From the NCBI GenBank assembly GCA_025093555.1, contig JAIWNF010000038.1, positions 468,242-532,241 on the forward strand: a stretch of 64,000 nucleotides of DNA. Direction: 5' to 3'. Both the position numbers and the translations under genes were made by a program. Below the pieces are notes generated by a model. That model had not been told where the DNA came from. It did not search any database and saw only the letters and a program-made list of their open reading frames with translations. Each line of letters starts with the position of its first letter. Within the stretch, counting starts at the first letter, position 1. Positions 37,153-48,587 of the stretch are shown one piece after another. Source of the stretch: Circinella umbellata. Taxonomy: Eukaryota; Mucoromycota; Mucoromycetes; Mucorales; Lichtheimiaceae.

Positions 37153-38934
37153 TAAGAAATGAAGGAGAAAGAAGAAAAGATAGGCGATGAAAAAAAAAGA
37201 ATTTGGGAAAAAAGTGAGAAATAAAGAAAAAGAAGAAGTAAAACTGAAAAAGAAGAGTAAAAAAAAAAGTACGTTATTTATTCAAGATATATATACAACT
37301 GAGGGAGAAGAATGCAGTGAACTAGGAAAATGTGAGATAATAAGAAGCTCCATTGCACGAGATAATGCCAATACAGCATGTTTTTTGTGCATATTCATAT
37401 ATACTAGTTTAACAAGTCAAAAAAAAAATAAGAGTTGATTTCCGGGAGTGAAAACTAAGCGGCGAACATCACAAAAATCTGCGTACGTTAGGGGGGTAGT
37501 AAGATTTTCGAAAAAAGTCTGGTCAAAAAAGAATAGGAGGCCGTACTACAACACTTTTGACTTGAATTGCACATTTTAACATATAAAACAAGGCCAAGAA
37601 AAAATTCAAATGTTGAATAGTTTTTTTAGATAAACTCATTTTATTTTTTTTCTATTCCACAAATCTCTTCTATCAAACGGTTTACTTTTTTCTTTTTGGA
37701 TACCATCGATGCTGCATTCACCACTTATTAACACACATAAAACAAAATAAATAAGCAAGAACAAGCCCAACTTTTTTTTTTTTATTATTTTAGGCAGACC
37801 TTAAATATATATATTATTTTGGTGAAAATATTATTGTATTGGCAAGTATAGATTTTTATATACGAAATCAGAAATAAATCCTCAAGGTGTTGTGTGCTAA
37901 ACAAACTTTCGTCATAACAAATTTCATCATAGAAATTGTAATCAGAAGTACCTGAAAGTATCATCATTTTCCATAATAATATTCCTTTGCCAATTGTACA
38001 CTCAATTTCCATTTATATATATATGTAAAGTCAATTCGTGTACCTTTTTTCTCACAGTCCAATTGTGTCAATGAAGGTTTCCTTCCCTTATTAAAAAAAA
38101 GAGGTCATCATTTAAAAACTCTCCAAAAGTTGAATGTTATTAAATTGAATATAGGAACCCAGTACAAAAACATTAGACTCAATCTAAGATCAAACAAAAA
38201 AGTATTCAAGGGAAAAAAAAAATATTCACTTGCACATAGCCTTTTATTTGAAAAAAAAACAATCACTATCGGAGCCTAAATGTATGGGTACTATACCTAA
38301 TGTTGCCCGTTACCATAGTAATAACCATCAAACAGTTATCCTTCTTTCGATTTGTTATAATAGAAGCCCTCTATTTTAAACAAAAAGGATTTATATACAA
38401 GGTGAATGAATAGCGCTCATTGATTTTAATTACTAAATTCAACACGATAATGCATTATATAGATCAAAAAAGCAATCTATTTGTAATGCAATTATTAATC
38501 TGCAGATTTTTTCGTCTGGACTTTTTTTTTTGGTATTTATCGTACGATTGATGGTTATTCTTCCTAAAAACACTTTTCAGCGAATATTAGTTCTTATATA
38601 ATGCTACAAGAATAACCAAAATCAGTATGTTACATTACTACAAGATGTCAAATAATATTTAGAAGATAGCACACTATAGGATATAGTGGTTAAATATCGA
38701 AAGATGTTATATTTCATCTTAAGAATAGCGAAAATAAATGGGGAGTTAAGATTATCAAATAATCATCGTACATTTTTTTAAATCCCTTACAGCAAATTCC
38801 CATAGCCCTTGAGTCAGATGCATGAAAAGGATTAGAGCCACTGTCAAATTTACCAATGTGTCCTATTTATTGTTGACATTGTAATGTTCAGTATCATCCG
38901 GGACCCAAGGTATAAGATAAATAGCTAAAAATTA
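37153..38934. other. Kinase upstream region and intergenic DNA
   Basis: Begins with a purine-rich (AAGAAG) tract at 37160-37270, probably the kinase leader or promoter, followed by AT-rich DNA. A Lys/Glu-rich open frame on the plus strand comes from the purine tract and is not a gene. Nothing else is supported. Confidence 0.4.
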
Positions 38935-39935
38935 TTATGAACTGGTACAGTTTAAACTTAATCTTTCACATCCCCCTAATTTTATTGCAAACAACAAATT
39001 ATCTAGCAGAGTTTGTATACCTTCTTGTGTAATTTCAAAGATACCTGCCAAAGTCAAACAAGTCAAACTCTTTGATTATTGTTTATAGATAAAATAACCA
39101 GAACTTGATATTATCTATATTTAAAAGTGTAGCAGACCTGATCTTCGGATGAGACATCATCAATCAAAAAATACTCTTTATTATCTGTTTTTGAACATTT
39201 TTATTTATGTACTATTATGTATAAAAGAGATATGAAAACTGATATTACGAAATGTTGGCATATTGGTAAATGGGAATATAAGATGAGATTATCGGTTCTG
39301 AAATAAGAATCGGCAACAATTATCGTCTATAAGCTAGATTGTGCTCATTTGGAAGTTAGATCGATAACCACAGATTTGATTGTTTGCATATTATTTGTAT
39401 TACAACAGCTGCAATATAACATTTCCAAATACCCTATTTTTTACTTTAACAGATCCGGGCTTCTGTCTATGAATAGAACAGGGCAGTAACTTTATATGCC
39501 AAATGGGTAATCATTTATGGGTAATTCTGGCTGCAATGATGTTAATACAAATGCTTTCATGTAGTGACACAATTCCAGTGAGTGTAGCTTTTTAAAATTG
39601 TATACAGAAATCATTATCTTCCAACCATCAATAACGTCTTCCCCATAGTAGAACAAATTTTTTAATTCTTTGGATTCACTAGAAAATGACCCGAATAATG
39701 GGATAAATTTGCAATTAGAGCTGATATATCAATACTAGATTATTTGTATCCAAACTGATGTTCCCCGTATTTGATGGCTCCTTGTGGTAATATTTACAAC
39801 ATTTGATATAAGTATTTTTATATACATCGTTGCTATTGTACATATAATCACAGTATTTAAAACTGGATTTCTAAGGTTTTTGCAGTTTGGATTTAGAATA
39901 TCAACAGTTGCCAGTTCAAAGTTTTTATCTTATAG
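38935..39935 (-). pseudogene. Decayed leucine-rich-repeat (F-box family-like) gene, C-terminal part
   Basis: Minus-strand islands in different frames read as LRR protein: ELATVDILNPNCKNLRNPVL (about 39925-39865); KELKNLFYYGEDVIDGW and FKKLHSLELCHYMKAF (about 39690-39560), continuing to LTSLQPELPINDYPFGI; YLEMLYCSCCNTNNMQTIKS (about 39440-39380); and a last piece GIFEITQEGIQTLLDN...GGCERLSLNC ending at TAA 38935-38937. Several in-frame stops separate them. The repeat spacing and Leu/Cys/Asn pattern match the LRR region of F-box proteins. No F-box was found upstream. Confidence 0.5.
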
Positions 39936-40888
39936 AGGTAATTAAGACATTAAGTCTGAGGAACCCTCCGTCCATTCACCGTGTTTGTATAGATAACTTA
40001 GATCAGTGAGAGGGGATGTGATATATAGACATATAAGCTCAACTCTGTGCTATTGTTGTTATGGAGATCAAACTTTATGGGAGTTACCGACTCATTACAA
40101 ACACTAGTTTTGAATTGGCTGTCGTCAAGACGTAATTCCGCCTTTCAGTCATTTGATTATATTTAAAGGACACGGATGGATAAAAGAAAAAAATACGTTT
40201 TTGAAAGATACGCGTTAACTCCTTATTGAAAACCAATACATTACTTTTAACATTGTTCTCAAAGAAATCACTATACTGTAGGAATGTTGTTAATAAGGCC
40301 CACGATTCTTATAGAAATTTACATAATCGATGTACTCAACTTATACCCTTGGCTCGAAAATCTAGAATATTTTTTCTTATAAATCACAATAAACTCCAAC
40401 TTTCAAATGTTAAATGAATATTTAAGTGCCACAGCCGCACTATGCATCTTGTTTATGATTTATCATAGAAACAAACCTGCATTTCTTTAGTGCGAATATC
40501 CTCTCCTTATTAACACGCATTTAAAACATATGATTGGTTACTGACTTTCAAGAGAGAGAAAAAAAAGATTAAAGCAAGCTATTTTTTCACATTCTTTTTT
40601 TTTCCCATGTTATAAAAAGAAAGAAGATTTCGACTCCCAACGTCGTGGGAGTTATTGCTCTTCTTTTCTCCTACCATTTTTTTTTTCCTTTTCGTCATGT
40701 ACTGAAAGATCTTGGTGAACTTGTAAGTAATTACATTTGAGAAAGAAAAAATAAAATTCATTATTTTCTTGAACTCATTTTCACTAACAAAAATGTATTT
40801 TCTTAGTTTACCTCTGTAGCTTTTTTTTTTGAAAAAAAAAAAAAAGGTTGAAACGTTTTGACCTTTTTTTTGGTCGTGTCTTTGTCGA
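39936..40888. other. Intergenic region with a short hairpin
   Basis: AT-rich. ACTCCCA-ACGTCG-TGGGAGT near 40635 can form a 7-bp stem. No gene is supported. It leads into the repeat array upstream of the ribonuclease gene. Confidence 0.4.
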
Positions 40889-41355
40889 CTACGAGTTCCC
40901 TTTTCGATCGTGGGCCGGGACTTCTTCTCATCCCCGCCACCAACCATCACTGCCTCTTGGGATGGCTACGAGTTCCCTTTTCGAAGGTCCCTGTTCTTGC
41001 CCCCCTCCCCACCAAGAAGGGGTCGGCTACGAGTTCCCTTTTCGATCGTCGCCGGCTCCTCTCCCGCCAACAACCAACCAGTGCGTAGGCCTTTTTGTCC
41101 CTACGAGTTCCCTTTTCGATGGTCTCCTGTCCTGTTCTGGTTGGTCTCTTTCTTTGTACTCCGGTCATCAAACTATGTTATAATTATTACTATTGAATCT
41201 TCATTTTACTAAATGGCTCTACGAGATCCCTTTTCGACGGACGGCGGCGGCGGGTAGCACAATTATGATGGTTCATTATCTACTGTTTGGTTTTTGCCAC
41301 GAGTACGTTGATTAGGAAGACTACGAGTTCTTATAACCTTTTCGATAGACATTTT
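40889..41355. repeat. Six spaced copies of a CTACGAGTTCCCTTTTCGA repeat
   Basis: Copies start at 40889, 40966, 41027 and 41101 (core identical) and, more diverged, at 41219 (GAGATCCC variant) and 41331 (with an internal insertion). Starts are 77, 61, 74, 118 and 112 bp apart. The intervening DNA is unrelated and CCCC/GG-rich, in sharp contrast to the AT-rich background. All lie 0.5-1 kb upstream of the T2 ribonuclease start. They cause several overlapping spurious frames (YEFPFR, SSLFD, EKGTR). Possible roles are a transcription-factor binding cluster or remnant of a mobile or satellite unit; neither is shown. Confidence 0.85.
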
Positions 41356-41856
41356 TATTTTTACTTTTTTTTATCATTCTATTTGTTTTTACGATTTTTT
41401 CGTAGACTGTAATTCTCTCTCTCTCTTTCTCTTAAAAAAAGAAAGGTTGTAATGCTTCTTACTTTTTTTTCCCTAAATAATGATTATCATTTTTTGGTTT
41501 TTCTTAAACAAAGATTATTTTTTTGTTTGTTTTAAACGACAATACTCTGGAAAAGTTGTGTCTATTTTTCTTAGTAAATCTTTGTTGGTCGCCTTGACAA
41601 CCCCCGCTCCTTCTCTCTTTTCTGTAGGAAAAGAAAAACAAATAAATAAATAAAGAGAATGCATTTTGGTTTGGCGATAAACGCCCCCAATCGACAACCT
41701 CTATCGATACGCATGATTAAAAAAAAACTGAAGGTCACGAAACACTTTATATTACTTTCACCTGATGCAATCGGTTTCATTTTTATCAATTGTCCCTTTT
41801 TCTTTTTCTTTTTCTATTTTTTTTTGCAATTTATCAATTTATCAAAAAGAAGAAAA

Positions 41857-43191
41857 ATGAAACGGTTTTTTCATTTTTTATTATCGCTGTGTTTATTATT
41901 CCCACATGCTATTGCTTTTGATGTAAATCAAAAAGTACTTACAACAATGGATGATGGCCCCAGTTGCAATAGTAAATAAATATAAAGAGAGACAAGAAAA
42001 AGAGAGTGAGAAGAAACAACCACATATAAAATATCTCACGCAATATAACGCAATGTACGTTTTGCACATACAAAATTATTTTCAGGAAGTGTTTTATCAT
42101 GTCATTGGGGTAATCAACAAGTAGATACTTGCTGTTCACCAAAATATGGACTGGTCGTACTTGCGCTACAATGGGTTCCTGGATATGGGCCAGATGATGA
42201 ATTTACAATTCATGGTAATAGTAATAATATAAATGGACTGGTATTTTATAAATATATATACATATCAAAGGAATATTCTTAAGCTAATAGTATTTCTGAC
42301 TTTCTTTTTATTATTAGGATTATGGCCTGATACTTGGTAGTATAGTTATTTATCATCTGTGACAAAAGAGAAGAAAAACGAGATTATTTATACATGTACA
42401 TTTTTTTTATTATAGTTCGGGTGGCAGAGCACCTTCAAGAGGATGTGATAGGACCAGATCCTCGAATCAAGTAGGAAATATATTAAAAAGAATCAATCCA
42501 GATCTCCATCGAAAAATGAGGACATACTGGCCTAGTTACAAAGGCGATGACAATTGGTAGGAATCAGAAAATAAAAAAAGCTCAGAAAGCGATAAATTTC
42601 TTACCTCTGTTTTTTTTAAGGTTTTGGTCACACGAGTGGACCAAGCATGGGACATGTGTAAGCACATTACGTCCGGTTTGTTATGGTGATGGTTATCGGA
42701 AATTCCAAGACTTGGAAGAATATTTCGAGGTAAGATATAGAGATGAAAAGTGTATGTGTTTATGAATGTAATATTAATTACTTTTGAAATGTACGGTTGG
42801 GGCCGAAAAAAAAATGACACAACTTTGGGTTTTCCGAATTTAGCAAGTTCTGTATCTAAGAGAAGATTATGATATCTATGGTGTCCTCAAGTAAGCTGTT
42901 ACTCTTCTTTTTTTGACACAAGATGGATGGATGAAATGATAGAATATTTAATTGATAAAAAAAAATAGTGTGGCTGGTATATTTCCTGGAGGGTGGTATA
43001 GTTCAGAATCAATGAGAGAAGCCTTGCAGCAGTTTTTTAAAGCCAAGATCATGCTTAATTGTAATCGAGGAGGGCAACTAAGTGAAATAATGCTTTACTT
43101 TTATGTGAACGGAAGGGAGAATTATCAAATCACTGATGCACTTGGAAAAGGATCATGCCGAGGAGCCGTGTGGTACCCAAAAAAATCATAG
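41857..43191 (+). CDS. Secreted T2-family ribonuclease (RNase Rh-like)
   Basis: Endoribonuclease that cleaves single-stranded RNA through a 2',3'-cyclic phosphate, probably for nutrient scavenging outside the cell or in the vacuole. Exons 41857-41971, 42086-42214, 42318-42336, 42416-42556, 42621-42729, 42844-42890 and 42969-43191; all GT-AG, in phase, 260 aa. A signal peptide occupies residues 1-20 (MKRFFHFLLSLCLLFPHAIA). Active-site segment 1 is FTIHGLWPD (His81). Segment 2 is FWSHEWTKHGTC (His139, Glu140, His144). Cysteines of the T2 fold are present (SCHWG, DTCCSPKYG, CSGG, RGCD, KHGTC, PVCYG, NCNRGG, GSCRG). The sequence closely resembles the Rhizopus RNase Rh type. Exon 3 is only 19 bp and directly follows the His81 codon. 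No defects. Confidence 0.95.
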
Positions 43192-43928
43192 GAAGGATAA
43201 TAAACGAAATTCTTTATCAATTCAAAACCAACTGCTTCATCATTTTATTATTTTGGAAAGAGAAGAAACGGAAATAACTTTTTTTTTATGATAAGATAAA
43301 TAATTTCTTTCTGTTTTTTTTTTATTTTCGTTTGTGATAATGATGATCAAATTTAAATGATTTATCCAATTAATCACAATAATAATCATAACCATTTATT
43401 TAGATTATACACTGATAAATAAATAAAAATCTCTATCAACTATTAAAGATATTCTTATGGAATCATTAAAATATAGTACGCATGTAAAGAGTTATGAAGT
43501 TTTTTTTTTCTTTTTTGGTTACTATAATGGAAATAGAAATAGATAACAAATAAATAGTGAGGCTGTGTGAAGCATGCATAATTGATACCCAGAATTATCT
43601 GGTATCTATGTTATAAAAATGATTTATCTTTCAGATGGAAATAAGACAATCGGCATATAGCTATGTGAATGTATCACCAACTTGTTTGGAACAACAGGAT
43701 TGTTGCCATTGCGAAATAAGGATTAGTTTGTTTCTTTTTATCAATGCACTTTTTGACTTTTCGTATCTATGGAGACATGCATTCTATTATCTTTATCTGA
43801 AATACCAACAAAATCGACTTTGCATTTAGTATATAAAGAGGGATCAGACAGATTTTCATACGAGTTGTTCCATTGTTTTTTTTAATCATTAACTTTATTT
43901 TCGTCAAAGTTTAAAGTTATAATTTAGA
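43192..43928. other. Intergenic region between RNase T2 and the urea transporter
   Basis: AT-rich 3' flank and then promoter. TATAAAG lies near 43834, about 95 bp upstream of the transporter ATG. No additional gene is seen. Confidence 0.4.
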
Positions 43929-46900
43929 ATGGCTGAATTATCACAAGGTATTAACTGTGCTTTATCTTTATCCTACCTACTACCCTTATTTAGATCATAT
44001 AAGAAAAAAATTATTGAACCCATAAATATTATGTTTTGTTTGTTATATAGGTGTTGGTTATGGGGTCGTCGTAGGGTAATTACTACAATTACCATTATAT
44101 ATATATATATATATCTGCATTGAATAAAATAAAATGAAAGAACCAAAGTATTCATATACTAGATGATAAATAAATCTTAATTATTAGATTTGGCGCGGCT
44201 TTTACATTCCTCATGGTTGGTCTTACATGGCTTCTTAAGCGTTATCTTCACGAAGTACAGTCCTCTGAAATGTTTAACACCGCTCAAAGAAGTGTCAAAA
44301 CAGGTTTAATTGCCAGTGCTATTGTATCAAGGTAAAAATGACCTTTTCTTATTAAAAGATTTAAGCCCACACAAATAAAATTTCAAATCCCCTGTTTTTT
44401 TTTAATGATCAATTGCTCTTGGATAGTTGGACTTGGGCTGCTACGTTGTTAACTAGTACCGAAGTCGCTTATCGTTATGGTGTTTCCGGTCCATTATGGT
44501 ATGCCTCAGGTGCTTGTGTTCAAGTCTTACTTTTTTCTGTACTTGCTATTGAATTAAAACGTCGCGCCCCCAATGCTCACACTTGTCTTGAGGTATACAT
44601 ACTATAAAAGTATTTATATATAATTCTTTAGAATCATAGTGTCAAGTACTAACTTTTTTAATATAAAAATGATAACAATAATCATTTCTATATATGTATT
44701 CATTTATAGGTCGTACGAGCCCGTTATGGACGTGGCACTCATTTTGTATACCTTGTCTTTTCATTAATTACCAATATCGTTAGTAAAAAAAACCAAAACA
44801 TTTTTTTTGGAGTAAACAAAAACAATTAATGTATAAAGAACATGTTAAGCATTTCTAAACACTGTTATTTATTGTTAATAGATCGTTACAGCTATGCTTT
44901 TACTTGGTGGTTCTGCAGTTGTTTCTTATCTTACAGGAATGCACGTCATTGCAGCTTGCTTTTTACTCCCTCTTGGTGTTATTGTATATACTCTTTTTGG
45001 GGGTATTAAGGCAACCTTTCTATCTGACTATACGTAAGTAATACAAAAAGAAAAACATCTGATAAAAACATAAACGCATAAAGACCAATTGCATAAATAT
45101 TTATATACATCATGTTATGATAGACACACTGCAGTCATTCTTATCATTATCTTGTACCTTGTGTTTACTGTTTACACTTCATCACCCCACATTGGTTCCA
45201 TTGAGCGTATGTATGAGCTGTTGGAAATAGCCAGTGCTCAAAACCCTATTACTGATAATGCTCAAGGCTCCCTTCTTACCATGTCTTCAGTACAAGCGTT
45301 GATTTTTGGTATTGGTATGTAATTGTAATGTCAAATTATATCATTAGGTCCATGTATAAATTCTATTCCTTATCTTTTTTTTTATGTATTATTTTTGTAG
45401 TCAATATTGTTGGTAATTTTGGCACTGTGTTTGTTGACAACGCTTATTGGCAACGTGCTGTTGCTGCTCATCCTGGTATGCTTCCTGTTTTTCTAATACG
45501 TTTATATCAATAAAATGGAAAAACAAATGGTCTCTTCCGACTAATTATGTAATTTATTACTGGTAAATAAATATATAGCTCATTGTGTTAAAGCTTACTT
45601 GCTTGGTGGTTTATCCTGGTATGCCATTCCTTTTACCTTGGCTACTACAATGGGTTTGACTGGTCGTGCTTTAGGTATTTCTCTTACTGATGAAGAAATC
45701 ACTGCTGGCTTAGTGTTGCCCAATGCATGTGTTGCATTATTAGGATCTGCTGGTGCCTGGATTTGCTTGCTACTAGTCTTTTTCGCAGTTACTAGTGCTG
45801 CATCGGCCGAATTGATTGCTGTTTCATCCATTTTTACTTATGATATTTTCCGTGCCTACATTCGTCCTGAAGTAAGTATAGTATTCTATTGGATATTATA
45901 ATGGACGGGTGTCGCTTATTTTTTTTTGTAAGAAAAAAATGACTAAAATTTATTATTACGATAGGCTACCGACAAGACAATCATCCGTTTCTCTCACATT
46001 TCTGTTCTCAGTTTTGGTATCATTATGGGTGTTTTAGCTACATTACTTAACCTTACTGGTATTAATTTAGGCTATCTGTACAAATTGGTAATTTCCAAAA
46101 TCTCTTTTTTCGATCAGTTTGGTGCTAAGAAATTAATCGTTTTATTAATTATTTCTTTTTTCTTTTTTTTTCATCATGCGATAAATATAATGACTATAGA
46201 TGGGTGTTTTGATTTCATCTGCTGTTATTCCACTTACACTTACATTGCTTTGGGGAAAACAGAATCTTTATGCTGCTGCCATTGCTCCCATTTTTGGTCT
46301 TTGTTGCTCTTTGATTGCTTGGCTCGTCACTACTCAAGCACTTTATGGCGAAATCACTGTCTTTACCTCTAACCAAAATTATCCCATGTTGGCTGGTAAC
46401 CTCGTTGCCTTGTTCTCTCCTGTATTTATTACACTTCCTATCTCTTTCATTTGGCCTCAGAATTATACATTTGATGGTACTCGTCAAATTAAGCAAGTGA
46501 AAACTGATACAATTGTACAGCCCGATCAAGAACAGCCCAAGCCTGAAAATGAATCATCAGCAACTGAAGACTCATTGTCATCGTCATCATCAAATGAAAA
46601 AGAAGCTGACGACGAACAAATTCGTATGGGTAAATCGGCCAGATTCGCCAAGATTTCCAGCGTTATATTAGCCTTGTCATTGTTTATCTTATGGCCAATG
46701 CCCATGCTTGGTTCTCAATATGTATTCTCATTACCATTCTTTCGTGGTTGGGTCATTGTAGGTATTATCTGGGTATTCTTCAGCACATTTATGGTGGGTA
46801 TTTATCCATTGTGGGAAGCTCGTACAGATACTATAATTATCGTTAAAGCTCTTTGGGACGATATTCGTGGACGTCGTAATATTGGATTACCAAAGACTAT

Positions 46901-46961
46901 GAATGAGGCTGGTATCTCAGAAAGCAATCAAAATGTTATTGTTCAAGAAAAGAAAGCCTAA
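43929..46961 (+). CDS. dur3: Urea active transporter, DUR3 type (sodium:solute symporter family)
   Basis: Plasma-membrane high-affinity urea (and possibly polyamine)/H+ symporter, used for nitrogen supply. Eleven exons: 43929-43947, 44051-44075, 44188-44331, 44427-44592, 44710-44778, 44882-45033, 45124-45314, 45401-45475, 45579-45871, 45965-46087 and 46200-46961. All are GT-AG and phase-consistent, giving 672 aa. The N-terminus [20 protein letters not shown] and family blocks [70 protein letters not shown] and [20 protein letters not shown] are typical of DUR3. About 15 membrane helices are expected. A Ser/Glu-rich cytosolic loop ([20 protein letters not shown]) lies before the last helices. 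The first two exons are only 19 and 25 bp, so simple gene finders may miss the true start. No defects. Confidence 0.95.
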
Positions 46962-47890
46962 ATACTTTTTTTTTACATAGATATAAAGCTTTAAATGTAT
47001 ATGATAACTTTCTATTTTTCTCTCTTTTTTCTTTTCTTTGTATTATAGTTATTTTTATTATTAGTATATTTAATATCCTATTTCATTAATGCCTTTTTTA
47101 TTATTTTCCTACATAACTCTTTTATAAAATCTATAAGACCTTTATTAACTTTAGTGGGTCTTTCTGTATCTAATTTTGTTTTATTATTCAGCTAATGAGA
47201 ACTCAGCAGAAGCTCTTTGTTCATCTTTTAAGTTATACGTAACGAATTAAAATCCAATTTTTGAACAACTCATTATAAACAACAAAGAACACCATACATT
47301 TTTATAAATTTTTATTCTTTTCTTGTATCATCAACAGCTATAACAATAATCATAACTTGTCTATAGTAATACTCTTTTTTTTTGGCGCTCTATCATAGTG
47401 CTTTTTTAATAGCAGTCCTCTCTAGGTTAGAGTTTTTTTTTACATATCTTATGGTATATTGTTTGCCATTGACATAATAAACCAAACCAATAGAGAATGA
47501 ACAAACAGTAAAACAGAATGAACCATCTCTTTATTTTCAATGTATATAGGCTATGTCAATGATGAAAAAAATCATATTGTATTTATATAAAATACCATGC
47601 TATAAAGTATAATAAACATATAATTTTTAAAAATTTATTACTAGCTACTCACCCTGTGTTACTGTTACTATCATTACTATGACGATGTTTTATGGTATTA
47701 TTGATCTCTCAATTTTATTACCTTTACAATCTTAAAAATCATACCACCTTCAGAGTTATATTATATCCTTACAATAACGTCACCAATTACGTTATACCGC
47801 ACTTGTAACATTACTAATTTTAAAATACTATTTCAATCTTATTATGATATTTTAGACATTACAAGTTTTTCTACAATTGCTATTATCTTT
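46962..47890. other. Intergenic region
   Basis: AT-rich 3' flank of the urea transporter. From about 47705 onward an open frame without ATG runs into the small membrane-protein gene, so a missed upstream exon or leader may lie here. Confidence 0.4.
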
Positions 47891-48587
47891 ATGGTCGGAT
47901 GTGCACTATTTATTTTATCAGTAGCCAGCTATTACAAATATTTTTCTGTACCACCTGTGGAAGTACCTGTGGAAGTACCAAGAAGTACTAGAAGGAGAAG
48001 AAGAAGACGAAATGCCGATTTAGTTTTATTAGAAGATAACGTGTCAATGTTTCCATTACGAACAGAGTACACAATGGTGCAGACTAGGACTGGATCGCAA
48101 GGTCACGGTCTGACAAATGACGAGAATCAACTAGCTATATTACGGCAACAGATGACTTTGGCAAAATTAAATGAAATACGACAAGACAAATATGGTATCT
48201 ATGTAGTATATTCACCATCCATCTTCTGCGGCGTCTTAGTATGTTAGTACCCATTCTTTCATTGACTTAATTTTTCTTGATACTTTATATAATAAAAAGT
48301 AGCAGCAGTAATAGTAGTATTTATCACTGTCATTGTATACTAATAAGTTGTATATAAAATAGGGGCTTGTTCTTGGGTCTTTGAATTTATAACTTCAATC
48401 TATAAGCAGATTTTTACATCGAGTAACACGATAGGTAAAAAATAGTTACCGCAATTTTTATTTGTATAACAAAGTACTAATTCTTTTTTGATTGGGGCGG
48501 AATTATCTTGTAGGTTTAATAGCACTAAATGGTACTTTAGCTACACTTCGTCAAGATTATGATTTGATTTTTAAAGGTCATCAATGA
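47891..48587 (+). CDS. Small single-pass membrane protein, unknown
   Basis: Exons 47891-48194 and 48514-48587 (donor GTATCT, acceptor TTGTAG, phase 1) give 125 aa from the first ATG. The in-frame sequence is open about 180 bases further upstream without another ATG, so the N-terminus may be longer or in an upstream exon. A hydrophobic segment near the N-terminus (MVGCALFILSVASYYKYF, extended upstream by FSTIAIIF) is followed by a short PVEVPVEVP repeat and an RRRRRRR run. This is a positive-inside arrangement predicting the C-terminus in the cytosol. The tail is amphipathic and helical (NQLAILRQQMTLAKLNEIRQ; LNGTLATLRQDYDLIFKGHQ). No family recognised. The matching splice frame supports a real gene. 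Confidence 0.55.

Noticed and set aside
37187..37438. Lys-rich plus-strand frame upstream of the kinase
   Set aside because: Explained by a purine-rich tract in the kinase promoter or leader; not protein-like beyond the Lys/Glu run.
40848..41212. Overlapping frames containing YEFPFR, SSLFD or EKGTR repeats
   Set aside because: All result from the spaced 19-bp DNA repeat being read in different frames on both strands. No single frame is preferred.
40889..41355. CRISPR array
   Set aside because: Repeat-spacer look only. Spacers vary from about 40 to 100 bp, repeats decay, there are no cas genes, and the host is a eukaryote.
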